From: an uncultured Clostridia bacterium
GTDB lineage: Bacteria; Bacillota; Clostridia; TANB77; CAG-508
Assembly: GCA_928721565.1 (NCBI GenBank)
Contig: OV788638.1
Span: 310,001 to 374,000 of the forward strand
Direction: 5' to 3'
DNA length: 64,000 bases
How positions within the stretch are numbered: the stretch's first letter is position 1; every line of letters starts with the position of its first letter. Below the pieces are notes generated by a model. It was not told where the DNA came from. It did not search any database and saw only the letters and a program-made list of their open reading frames with translations. Positions 34,184 to 42,389 of the stretch are shown here, in pieces. Made by a program: the position numbers and the translations under genes.

Positions 34184-34897
34184 TTAATTTGCTCCAAATT
34201 TTCTTGTTCTTTTTTGATATTCAATTATTGCTTCATCCAAATCTTCTTCTGAAAAATCTGGCCAATTTTTATCTATAAATAAAAATTCTGAATATACTAC
34301 TTGCCAAGGCAAAAAGTTGCTTAAACGTATTTCTCCACTTGTTCTTATTACTAAGTCTGGATCTGGTTCTCCTTCTGTATATAAATTTTCTGAAATCATG
34401 TTTTCATTTATGTCTTCTATTTTTATTTTATCTTCTTTTACTTGTTTAGCTATATTTTTAACAGCTCTAACAATTTCATCTCTTCCACCATAATTTAATG
34501 CTATATTAAAAGTCACTCCTGTATTGTTTTTAGTTCTTTCCATACAATTTATAATGCTTTTTTGCATACCTTGTGAAAGTGCAGAAATATCTCCAAGGAT
34601 TTTTACTTTTATGTTTTCAGAATCTGCTCTTTTGCTATAATCATCTAAATAGTTTTGCAATAGCATCATAAGTGCTTTAACTTCTTCTTCTGTTCTTTTC
34701 CAATTTTCTGTTGAAAATGCATATACAGTTATATATTCTAATCCTATTTTGTTAGCATATCTAACTATTTTTTCAAGAGTCTTTGCTCCTGCCTTATGTC
34801 CAAAGCTAGCGGGCTTTCCTTGGGCTCTTGCCCATCTTCTATTACCATCCATGATTATAGCTATATGTTTTGGCATATTTTCTTTGTTAAATTCCAT
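34184..34897 (-). CDS. uppS: Undecaprenyl diphosphate synthase
   Basis: Cis-prenyltransferase that makes the C55 carrier lipid for cell-wall synthesis. 237 residues: HIAIIMDGNRRWARAQGKP with the catalytic Asp, YAFSTENWKR, and DLVIRTSGEIRLSNFLPWQ. The frame opens at 34918, but AAGGAG lies six bases before the ATG at 34897 and MEFNKENMPKH is a normal start. Confidence 0.95.
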   Translation of the reverse strand: MEFNKENMPKHIAIIMDGNRRWARAQGKPASFGHKAGAKTLEKIVRYANKIGLEYITVYAFSTENWKRTEEEVKALMMLLQNYLDDYSKRADSENIKVKILGDISALSQGMQKSIINCMERTKNNTGVTFNIALNYGGRDEIVRAVKNIAKQVKEDKIKIEDINENMISENLYTEGEPDPDLVIRTSGEIRLSNFLPWQVVYSEFLFIDKNWPDFSEEDLDEAIIEYQKRTRKFGAN

Positions 34898-34910
34898 TAC
34901 ATTCTCCTTG

Positions 34911-35459
34911 TTATACACTCATTATTTCTGTTTCTTTGTTTGCTAAAATTTTGTCGATTTCTTCTATATTTTTATCTGTTATTTTTTGAATTTCTGTTTC
35001 AGCCATTTTTAGTTCATCTTCTGTCATTTCACTATTTTTTTGTTTTGCTTTTGCTTCATCAATTCCGTCTCTTCTGATTGATCTTATTGCAACTTTTGCT
35101 TCTTCTGCTATTTTTTTAATTTCTTTAACTAATTCTTTTCTTCTCTCTTCATTTAATTCAGGGAAAGCTAGTCTTATTACTTTTCCATCATTATTTGGAT
35201 TAATTCCAATATCTGATGCCAAAATTGCTTTTTCAATGTCTTTTAGGACACCCATATCCCATGGTTGAATTACTATTAATCTTGCTTCTGGTACTGATAT
35301 ACCAGCCATTTGATTAATTGGTGTTGGTGTTCCATAATAATCTACTTTTACTTTGTTTAATATTGCAGGGTTTGCTCTACCTGCTCTTATTTCTGATAAT
35401 TTTTCTTGATATGCTCCTATTGATTTTTCCATTCTTTCTTTTAAATTTGTATAATCCAT
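34911..35459 (-). CDS. frr: Ribosome recycling factor
   Basis: RRF splits post-termination ribosomes with EF-G. 182 residues starting MDYTNLKERMEKSIGAYQ; family signatures ARIRxGRANPxIL appear as SEIRAGRANPAILNKV and the C-terminal coiled region KQKNSEMTEDELKMAE. A longer frame to 35516 exists only because a tandem repeat upstream is open; AAAGGAG sits eight bases before the ATG at 35459. It ends 14 bases before uppS. Confidence 0.95.
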   Translation of the reverse strand: MDYTNLKERMEKSIGAYQEKLSEIRAGRANPAILNKVKVDYYGTPTPINQMAGISVPEARLIVIQPWDMGVLKDIEKAILASDIGINPNNDGKVIRLAFPELNEERRKELVKEIKKIAEEAKVAIRSIRRDGIDEAKAKQKNSEMTEDELKMAETEIQKITDKNIEEIDKILANKETEIMSV

Positions 35460-35485
35460 AATTTTCTCTCCTTTATTTTTATTTT

Positions 35486-35544
35486 GCACATTTGGGACCG
35501 GTTCTGTTTTGCTCACTGCGCATTTGGGACCGGTTCTGTTTTGC
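35486..35544. repeat. Two tandem copies of a 27-base GC-richer motif between pyrH and frr
   Basis: Copies at 35486-35512 and 35518-35544, 32 bases apart, read GCRCATTTGGGACCGGTTCT followed by GTTTTGC and differ at one base. The core ACCGGT and the flanking TGCGCA are palindromic. The GC content is well above the neighbourhood. It lies in the leader of frr within the operon. Confidence 0.75.
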
Positions 35545-35547
35545 GCA

Positions 35548-36255
35548 TTAAGATACGATCGTACCTATTTTTTCACCTTTTACAGCTCTTACTATATTTT
35601 CTGGATCTGCTATTCCAAATACTAATAATGGAATGTTGTTATCCCTACACATTGCTGTTGCTGTTGAGTCCATAACTTTTAAATCTTTATTTAATACATC
35701 TAAATATGATATTTCTTCAAATCTTATTGCATCTTTTTGAATTTTTGGATCTGCTGAATATACTGCATCTATTGCTTTTCCTAATAATATGATATCTGCT
35801 TTTATTTCTGTTGCTCTTAATACTGCTGCTGTGTCTGTTGTGAAATATGGATGCCCTGTTCCACATGCAAATATTACTACTCTTCCTCTATTTAAATGTT
35901 TTTCTGCTTTTCTTTGTATAAAGGGTTCTGCTATTTCTCTCATTTCTATTGCTGTTTGTACTCTTGAATATATTCCTCTTGCTTCTAATGCATCTTGTAA
36001 AGCTAGTGCATTCATTCCTGTTGCTAACATTCCCATGTAGTCTGCTGTTGTTCTTTCCATTTCCATTCCTTGTCTTCCTCTCCAGAAGTTTCCTCCTCCG
36101 ACTACTATTGCTACTTGTACTCCCATTTCTACTACTTCTTTTATCTTGTCACATATTTTGCCTATTACTTCAGGATTTACTCCTGTTTTTTGATCTCCGG
36201 CTAATGCTTCTCCACTTAATTTTAAAAGTACTCTTTTATACTTTGCCTCTGACAT
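35548..36255 (-). CDS. pyrH: Uridylate kinase (UMP kinase)
   Basis: Amino-acid-kinase-fold enzyme that phosphorylates UMP to UDP. 235 residues: YKRVLLKLSGEALAG, AIVVGGGNFWRGR, RGRVVIFACGTGHPYFTTDT, KATAVDAVYSADP-type loop (KAIDAVYSADPKIQ). The AAAGGA site is eight bases before ATG 36255, preferred over 36264. It opens the pyrH-frr-uppS-cdsA run. tsf and rpsB, often upstream in Firmicutes, are not here. Confidence 0.95.
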   Translation of the reverse strand: MSEAKYKRVLLKLSGEALAGDQKTGVNPEVIGKICDKIKEVVEMGVQVAIVVGGGNFWRGRQGMEMERTTADYMGMLATGMNALALQDALEARGIYSRVQTAIEMREIAEPFIQRKAEKHLNRGRVVIFACGTGHPYFTTDTAAVLRATEIKADIILLGKAIDAVYSADPKIQKDAIRFEEISYLDVLNKDLKVMDSTATAMCRDNNIPLLVFGIADPENIVRAVKGEKIGTIVS

Positions 36256-36372
36256 TTGTATCAATCCTTTCTTTGGAACATTTTTTTTCCTTATTGTCGT
36301 TGCTATTCTATCATACTTTTTTTAAAATTAGTAGTATTTTATTAAAATTTTCTTAATTTACTATTACTATTT

Positions 36373-36530
36373 AATGCAGAAATTGGCTAATATATTGTTT
36401 TTTATATCTTGCTGTCGCAATCTCCCTATTAAAAATACTTGTATGTAGATTGCTCCATATCGCATTCGCATTCGCTCATTTGATCGCTTACGCGGTATTG
36501 CAAAACAATATATTAGCCAATTTCTGCATT
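36373..36530. repeat. 158-bp element bounded by perfect 29-bp inverted repeats
   Basis: The arms 36373-36401 and 36502-36530 are exact reverse complements over 29 bases (starting AATGCAGAAATTGGC). The 100-base interior has further pairing (GCAATCT / AGATTGC), a GCATTC GCATTC tandem and higher GC, plus ATCTTGCTGTCG, similar to the element at 37749-37769. No reading frame spans it. It could be a MITE, an invertible segment or a structured RNA. It lies in the 338-base gap between pyrH and the 36605 gene; the rest of the gap is AT-rich. Confidence 0.85.
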
Positions 36531-36566
36531 TATATAGTTTGTAATTTATAAATCATATTTTATAAT

Positions 36567-36592
36567 TGAAAAGGAACTGCAGTGCAGTCCCT
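36567..36592 (-). terminator. Terminator of the 36605 gene
   Basis: Minus-strand stem GGGACTGC / GCAGTTCC followed by TTTTC, 12 bases after the stop. Confidence 0.65.
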
Positions 36593-36604
36593 CTAGTTTA
36601 ACTA

Positions 36605-36808
36605 TTATTTAATTTTTTTGATTATACAGTTATAGAGTCTATCTGAATATACAGATTTAACCTCTATTTCAATTTCAGGTATTCTTCTTCTTAATGTTTT
36701 TATCTCACGACTATACAATATCCGATTAATCTGATCTTTATCAGAATTTAATAAATCTTCAATTGCCTCATAGTGTGATTCCATTCTTGTTGTTCTTTCT
36801 CCCATCAT
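36605..36808 (-). CDS. 67-residue basic protein of unknown function
   Basis: Not recognised. Charged and probably helical: MESHYEAIEDLLNSDKDQIN, RILYSREIKTLRRRIPEIEIE, ending CIIKKIK. Basic residues cluster (LRRRIPE), so nucleic-acid or ribosome binding is possible but unproven. GGAGG lies ten bases before the ATG, and it has its own promoter and terminator, which supports it being real. Confidence 0.65.
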   Translation of the reverse strand: MMGERTTRMESHYEAIEDLLNSDKDQINRILYSREIKTLRRRIPEIEIEVKSVYSDRLYNCIIKKIK

Positions 36809-36869
36809 AATTGTCTTACCTCCATATAAATGTATAATTAATAGTTATTTCAGCTAAAAGCCGACTTAT

Positions 36870-36898
36870 ATTATACACCTAATAAGCACAATTGTAAA
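36870..36898 (-). promoter_or_regulatory. Promoter of the 36605 gene
   Basis: Minus-strand TTTACA (36893-36898), 17 bases, TATAAT (36870-36875), starting immediately after the pflA stop. Confidence 0.65.
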
Positions 36899-36900
36899 TA

Positions 36901-37629
36901 CTATACTTCTAAAATTTTCTTTGCTCTATCAACATCATCTTGATTTGCATCTCGCACACCTTCTAATGGATATTCTAAGCCAAGGTTTTTCCATTTATAT
37001 TTTCCCATACTATGATATGGTAAAATTTGTACTTTTTCTACTGTATTCAATGTAAAAAGAAAATCTTTTAGTTTTAGTAAATCTTCTTCAGCATCTGTAT
37101 AACCTGGTACTAAAACTTGTCTTATCCACATTTTAATATTATTATCACTCAAATATCTAGCAAATTCTAATTCTCTTTTATTAGAAAATCCTACAAGGTC
37201 TTTGCACTTTTCTTCGTCAATATGTTTAATATCTAATAACACTAAATCTGTGTATTTTAAAACTTCTTTTATTCCATCTGTTAATGCTACCATTCCAGAA
37301 GTATCAACACAAGTAGATATGCCTTCTTCTTTTAATCTTTTAAATAATTCTAACACAAAATTGTATTGTAATAGTGGCTCTCCACCTGTTACTGTTACTC
37401 CTCCGCCTGATGGTATCATGTAATTTTTGTATCTATTTATTTTTTCTATTATTTCATCTACTGATTTATATTCTCCACCATTTATGTCCCATGTGTCTCT
37501 ATTGTGGCAGTATTTGCATTGTAGATGACATCCTTGTAAAAATAATACAAATCTTATTCCTGGTCCATCAACTGTTCCAAAACTTTCTACTGAATGTATT
37601 TTTGCATAATATCTTAAATCTTTTTCCAT
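36901..37629 (-). CDS. pflA: Pyruvate formate-lyase activating enzyme
   Basis: Radical-AdoMet enzyme that installs the glycyl radical on PflB. 242 residues with the 4Fe-4S motif GCHLQCKYCHNRDTW near 33-47, GGGVTVTGGEPLLQ near 77-90 (AdoMet/GGE motif) and VDTSGMV. It follows pflB on the same strand, separated by a long inverted repeat that may set the expression ratio of the two. Confidence 0.94.
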   Translation of the reverse strand: MEKDLRYYAKIHSVESFGTVDGPGIRFVLFLQGCHLQCKYCHNRDTWDINGGEYKSVDEIIEKINRYKNYMIPSGGGVTVTGGEPLLQYNFVLELFKRLKEEGISTCVDTSGMVALTDGIKEVLKYTDLVLLDIKHIDEEKCKDLVGFSNKRELEFARYLSDNNIKMWIRQVLVPGYTDAEEDLLKLKDFLFTLNTVEKVQILPYHSMGKYKWKNLGLEYPLEGVRDANQDDVDRAKKILEV

Positions 37630-37653
37630 ATTCTCTTCTTTCTAACAAAATTT

Positions 37654-37778
37654 AATTTAAAAAAGAATAGTTATATTGCTAGGCAAAAATCATTCAAAAT
37701 ACCAGAGGCGTACATGTAGTACGTTGAGGATTTTTGAATGATTTTTAACGAAGCAAGATGGCTATTATTTTTTAAATT
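37654..37778. repeat. 125-bp imperfect palindrome between pflB and pflA
   Basis: The outer arms match at 23 of 27 positions (starting AATTTAAAAAA), then AAAAATCATTCAAAA pairs with TTTTGAATGATTTTT around a GC-richer centre (GGCGTACATGTAGTACGTTG). The right arm overlaps the pflB stop codon. On the minus strand the hairpin ends near CTTTTTT, so it may attenuate transcription into pflA. The sub-sequence at 37749-37769 recurs at 15125-15145. Confidence 0.8.
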
Positions 37779-40009
37779 CTCTCATGAATTGTTCTATTAA
37801 TAACATCTAATTGTTGTTCTCTTGTTAATTTTGTAAAGTGTACAGCATATCCTGAAACTCTGATTGTAAGTTGTGGATATTTTTCTGGATGTTCCATAGC
37901 ATCTTCTAATAATGCTCTATCAAATACATTTACATTGATGTGATGTCCTGTTTGTGCAAAATATCCATCTAACATACTTACTAAGTTATTTACTTTTGTT
38001 TCTTCATCTTGTCCTAATGTTGCTGGTGTAATAGCAAATGTATATGAAATTCCATCTTGTGAGTCTTCAAATGGTAATTTTGCAATTGAATTCATTACTG
38101 CTAATGCACCATTTACATCTCTACCATGTAATGGGTTTGCTCCAGGTCCAAATGGTGCTCCTGCACGTCTTCCATCTGGTGTATTTCCTGTTGCTTTTCC
38201 ATATACAACATTTGATGTGATTGTTAATATTGATAATGTGTGTTTTGAATCTCTGTATGTTGGATGTTTCTTTAATTTGTTCAAGAATCTTCTAACAACT
38301 TCAACTGCTATTGTATCTACTCTGTCATCATCATTTCCAAATTGAGGATATTCTCCTTCTACTTGATAATCTACAGCTAATCCTGTTTCATCTCTGATTA
38401 CTTTTACTTTTGCATATTTGATTGCTGAAAGTGAGTCTGCAACTACTGATAATCCAGCAACTCCACATGCCATTGTTCTAATTACATCTTTGTCATGTAA
38501 AGCCATTTCTATTGCTTCATATGAATATTTGTCATGCATGTAATGTATTGCATTTAATGCTTTTATATATATTTTTGCAACATAATCCATCATTTGGTCA
38601 AATTTTTCTATAACTTCATCATAGTTTAAATATTCTGATGTGATTGGTTCAAATTTTGGTGTAACTTGTTTTCCAGTTTTTTCGTCTTTACCACCGTTGA
38701 TTGCATATAACAATGTTTTTGCTAGGTTTGCTCTTGCTCCGAAGAATTGCATTTGTTTTCCTATTTTCATAGGTGATACGCAACATGCTATTCCATAGTC
38801 ATCTCCTAATGTTGCTCTCATTACATCATCATTTTCATATTGAATTGATGATGTTTTTATTGATAAGTTTGCTGTATATTTCTTGAATCCTTCTGGTAAT
38901 CTTGTTGACCATAATACTGTTAGGTTTGGTTCTGGAGCTGGCCCTAAGTTTTCTAATGAGTGTAATACTCTGAATGAGTTTTTAGTAACTAATGTTCTAC
39001 CATCAATTCCCATTCCACCAATACTTTCTGTTACCCATACTGGGTCTCCACTGAATAGTTCATTGTATTCTGGTGTTCTTAAGAATCTTACTAATCTTAA
39101 TTTCATTATAAAGTGGTCCATTAATTCTTGTGCTGTTTCTTCTGTTAATGTTCCATTTTTTAAATCTCTTTCTATATATATATCTAAGAATGTTGATGTT
39201 CTACCAATGCTCATTGCAGCACCGTTTTGGTCTTTTACTGAGCCTAAGTATCCAAAGTATAACCATTGGATTGCTTCTTTTGCATTTCCTGCTGGTCTAG
39301 AGATATCATATCCATATTTTTCTGCCATTACTTTTAATTGAGTAAGAGCCTTTATTTGCTCTGAAATTTCTTCTCTTTCTCTTATTACTTTTTCTGTAAA
39401 GTCATCTACATTTAATATTTCTAATTCTTCTTTTTTCTCTGCTATTAATGCGTCTACACCATATAGTGCAACTCTTCTATAGTCTCCAATTATTCTTCCT
39501 CTTCCATATCCGTCTGGAAGTCCTGTAATTAAGTGTGAACTTCTTGCTGCTCTGATGTCTGGTGTGTATACATCAAATACTCCATCATTATGTGTTTTTC
39601 TTGCTGTATGGAAAATTCTATCTGTCTCTGGATCAACTTCTCTTCCATATGCTTGGCATGATTTTTCTACAATTCTTATTCCACCAAATGGCATTATTGC
39701 TCTTTTTAATGGTGCATCTGTTTGTAATCCTACTATTTCTTCTAAGTCCTTATCTATATATCCAGCTTCATGTGCTGATACTGTTGAAATTGTTTTTGTG
39801 TCTATGTCTAATACTCCACCTTCTGCATCATGCTCTTTTTTGTACAATTCTAATACTTCGTCCCATAATTTTTTTGTTTTTTCTGTTGTTCCTGCTAAAA
39901 AGCTTGCATCTCCAACATATGGTGTATAATTTTTTTGTATAAAGCTTCTTACGTCTATTTGTCTTTTCCATTCCCCTTTATTAAAACCGTTCCATTGTTC
40001 AAAATCCAT
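37772..40009 (-). CDS. pflB: Formate C-acetyltransferase (pyruvate formate-lyase)
   Basis: Glycyl-radical enzyme of fermentation: pyruvate + CoA to acetyl-CoA + formate. 745 residues with the catalytic cysteine pair in YGIACCVSPMKIG near 405-417 and the radical glycine in TIRVSGYAVHFTKL about 25 residues from the end. The start MDFEQWNGFNKGEWKR at 40009 follows GGAGG by eight bases; a frame extension to 40039 has no ribosome site. Confidence 0.96.
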   Translation of the reverse strand: MDFEQWNGFNKGEWKRQIDVRSFIQKNYTPYVGDASFLAGTTEKTKKLWDEVLELYKKEHDAEGGVLDIDTKTISTVSAHEAGYIDKDLEEIVGLQTDAPLKRAIMPFGGIRIVEKSCQAYGREVDPETDRIFHTARKTHNDGVFDVYTPDIRAARSSHLITGLPDGYGRGRIIGDYRRVALYGVDALIAEKKEELEILNVDDFTEKVIREREEISEQIKALTQLKVMAEKYGYDISRPAGNAKEAIQWLYFGYLGSVKDQNGAAMSIGRTSTFLDIYIERDLKNGTLTEETAQELMDHFIMKLRLVRFLRTPEYNELFSGDPVWVTESIGGMGIDGRTLVTKNSFRVLHSLENLGPAPEPNLTVLWSTRLPEGFKKYTANLSIKTSSIQYENDDVMRATLGDDYGIACCVSPMKIGKQMQFFGARANLAKTLLYAINGGKDEKTGKQVTPKFEPITSEYLNYDEVIEKFDQMMDYVAKIYIKALNAIHYMHDKYSYEAIEMALHDKDVIRTMACGVAGLSVVADSLSAIKYAKVKVIRDETGLAVDYQVEGEYPQFGNDDDRVDTIAVEVVRRFLNKLKKHPTYRDSKHTLSILTITSNVVYGKATGNTPDGRRAGAPFGPGANPLHGRDVNGALAVMNSIAKLPFEDSQDGISYTFAITPATLGQDEETKVNNLVSMLDGYFAQTGHHINVNVFDRALLEDAMEHPEKYPQLTIRVSGYAVHFTKLTREQQLDVINRTIHERI

Positions 40010-40076
40010 ATTCATTACCTCCATTTTTATTTTTCCCAATCTTGTTGCTTTTTATTATTTTTTTCCACCATTTCGT

Positions 40077-40105
40077 ATTATAAATTTTATGTTGTTTTTT
40101 GTCAA
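40077..40105 (-). promoter_or_regulatory. Perfect-consensus sigma-A promoter of pflB
   Basis: Minus-strand TTGACA (40100-40105), 17 bases, TATAAT (40077-40082). Both hexamers are exact consensus, consistent with very high expression. Confidence 0.85.
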
Positions 40106-40116
40106 TGACTTTCGAC

Positions 40117-40145
40117 TTGATTTTTTTGAATTTTGTATGTATAAT
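40117..40145 (+). promoter_or_regulatory. Promoter of tex
   Basis: TTGATT (40117-40122), 17 bases, TATAAT (40140-40145), divergent from the pflB promoter with 11 bases between the two -35 boxes. Confidence 0.75.
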
Positions 40146-40175
40146 CTGTAAAGATTAAATGAAAGGAAAAAACTT

Positions 40176-42359
40176 ATGGAAAAAATAATAAACAAAATTG
40201 CACAAGAATTAAATGTAAAACCTACGCAAGTAGAAAATGCCGTAAAATTAATTGACGAAGGAAATACTATACCATTCATAGCACGTTACAGAAAAGAAGC
40301 TACAGGTGGTTTAAGTGACGAAATTCTAAGAGATTTAGGCGAAAGATTAACTTATTTAAGAAATCTTGAAACTCGTAAAGGTGAAGTTATAAATTCTATA
40401 AATGAACAAGGTAAGTTAACAGATGAACTAACTATTGCTATTGCATCTGCTGAAACTCTTGCAGAAGTTGAAGATTTATATAGACCTTTTAAACAAAAGA
40501 AAAAAACAAGAGCTACAGTTGCTAGAAGCAAAGGATTAGAGCCTTTAGCAGAAATAATTATTGCTCAAAAAGAAAAAACACCAATTGAAGAATTAGCTTC
40601 TGAATATGTAAATATTAATTCTTTATCAGAAGAAGATAAAGCAAATAAAGATAAAGTTGTTGCAACTGCAGAAGATGCAATCCAAGGTGCTTTAGATATT
40701 ATTGCTGAAGATATTTCTGATAACGCCAAATATAGAAAATATATTAAAAAAGTATGTTACCACGAAGGAAGCATTGTTACTAAGGCTGCTAATGCTGAAG
40801 AAAAATCAAATTATGAAATGTATTATGATTTTACAGAATTGGTTTGCAAACTTCCAAGTCATAGAATTTTAGCTATCAATAGAGGTGAAAAAGAAGATTT
40901 CTTGAAAGTTTCTATTAGCAAGCCTGAAGAAAAAATTCTTTATTATATCCAAAGAGACATAATTAAAGGTAACACTCAATTTACAGAAATGTTAGAAGCT
41001 ACAATATTAGATTCTTTTAAGAGATTAATTGAACCTTCTATCGAAAGAGAAATCCGTTCAGATTTAACAGAAAAGGCTGAAGATAAAGCAATTAAAGTAT
41101 TTGGGCAAAATGCAAAGCAATTATTGCTTGGAGCTCCTATAAAAGGTAAAACTGTTATGGGATTTGACCCAGCATATAGAACTGGTTGCAAAATTGCAGT
41201 AATTGATGAAACTGGTAAAGTTTTAGATACTTCTACAGTATATCCTACAGCCCCTCAAAATGATGTTGAAGGTGCTAAAAAAACACTATTAAATTTAATT
41301 GAAAAGGACCATGTTGACATGATTGCCATTGGTAATGGAACTGCTTCTCGTGAGTCTGAAATGTTCGTTTCTGATATGATTAAAGAAGTTAAACATGAAA
41401 TTTGTTATGTTATAGTTAGTGAAGCTGGTGCCTCTGTATATTCAGCTTCAAAACTTGCAACTGAAGAATATCCAGATATAAATGTTTCTATAAGAGGTGC
41501 AATTTCAATTGCTCGTAGATTACAAGATCCTCTTGCAGAACTTGTAAAAATCGACCCTAGAGCAATTGGTGTTGGCCAATATCAACATGATGTAAATCAA
41601 AAGAATTTATCAGAAAGTCTAACAGGCGTTGTTGAAGATAGTGTTAACAAGGTTGGTGTTGATGTAAATACTGCCACTCCTTCTTTACTTGCCTATGTTT
41701 CTGGTATTAATAATACTATTGCTAAAAATATTGTAAAATATAGAGATGAGAATGGTAAATTAAAAGAAAGAAAAGAATTATTAAAAGTTCCTAAGCTTGG
41801 AAAAGTTGCTTTTGAACAATGTGCAGGCTTTATTAGAATTCCTGATGGTACAAACCCATTAGAAAATACTTCTGTTCATCCAGAAAGCTACAAACCAACA
41901 GAAAAGTTGCTTGAACTTCTTGGTTTTAAGGTTGCTGATCTAAAGGATAAAGATAATTTAATTTCTTTACGTGAAAAATTGAAATCTGTTAATGTTACTG
42001 AAACAGCTAAAAAGCTTGAAATTGGTGAAATGACTTTAACTGATATTATTGCAGAACTTTCTAAACCTGGTCGTGATCCAAGAGAGGATATGCCAAAACC
42101 TGTTCTTCGTAGTGATGTTTTAAAATTTGAAGATTTAACAGAAGGTATGATTTTGACTGGTACTGTTCGTAATGTTATCGATTTTGGTGCTTTTGTTGAT
42201 ATTGGTGTTAAATATGATGGCCTTGTTCATATTTCTGAAATGAGTGATTCTTATATTAAAAATCCTTCTGATTTAGTTTCAGTTGGTGATATTGTAAAAG
42301 TTAAAGTTATAAAAATTGACCATGAACGTAAAAAAGTAGGGCTTTCAATGAAAATTTAA
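40176..42359 (+). CDS. tex: Tex family RNA-binding transcription accessory protein
   Basis: 727 residues with the Tex layout: N-terminal helical domain (1-180), YqgF-like domain (KGKTVMGFDPAYRTGCKIAV near 323-343; TVYPTAPQND), helix-hairpin-helix repeats (GVDVNTATPSLLAYVSGIN; ECAGFIRI-type as FEQCAGFIRIPDG), and a C-terminal S1 domain (LTGTVRNVIDFGAFVDIGVK; LVHISEMSDSYI). Homologs bind structured nucleic acid and affect transcription. Plus strand, single-gene unit. Confidence 0.94.
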   Translation: MEKIINKIAQELNVKPTQVENAVKLIDEGNTIPFIARYRKEATGGLSDEILRDLGERLTYLRNLETRKGEVINSINEQGKLTDELTIAIASAETLAEVEDLYRPFKQKKKTRATVARSKGLEPLAEIIIAQKEKTPIEELASEYVNINSLSEEDKANKDKVVATAEDAIQGALDIIAEDISDNAKYRKYIKKVCYHEGSIVTKAANAEEKSNYEMYYDFTELVCKLPSHRILAINRGEKEDFLKVSISKPEEKILYYIQRDIIKGNTQFTEMLEATILDSFKRLIEPSIEREIRSDLTEKAEDKAIKVFGQNAKQLLLGAPIKGKTVMGFDPAYRTGCKIAVIDETGKVLDTSTVYPTAPQNDVEGAKKTLLNLIEKDHVDMIAIGNGTASRESEMFVSDMIKEVKHEICYVIVSEAGASVYSASKLATEEYPDINVSIRGAISIARRLQDPLAELVKIDPRAIGVGQYQHDVNQKNLSESLTGVVEDSVNKVGVDVNTATPSLLAYVSGINNTIAKNIVKYRDENGKLKERKELLKVPKLGKVAFEQCAGFIRIPDGTNPLENTSVHPESYKPTEKLLELLGFKVADLKDKDNLISLREKLKSVNVTETAKKLEIGEMTLTDIIAELSKPGRDPREDMPKPVLRSDVLKFEDLTEGMILTGTVRNVIDFGAFVDIGVKYDGLVHISEMSDSYIKNPSDLVSVGDIVKVKVIKIDHERKKVGLSMKI

Positions 42360-42389
42360 GAAGCATGTATTTATTACATGCTTCTTTTT
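42358..42389 (+). terminator. Bidirectional terminator between tex and the HD-GYP gene
   Basis: 12-bp stem AAGAAGCATGTA / TACATGCTTCTT, 5-base loop, then TTTTA. Confidence 0.88.

Noticed and set aside
34911..35516. Longer frr starting at 35516
   Set aside because: The extra residues come from the tandem repeat. The start at 35459 has a proper ribosome site and the family's normal N-terminus.
40055..40279. Minus-strand frame overlapping the tex start
   Set aside because: It covers both divergent promoters and antisense tex codons and lacks any expression signal.
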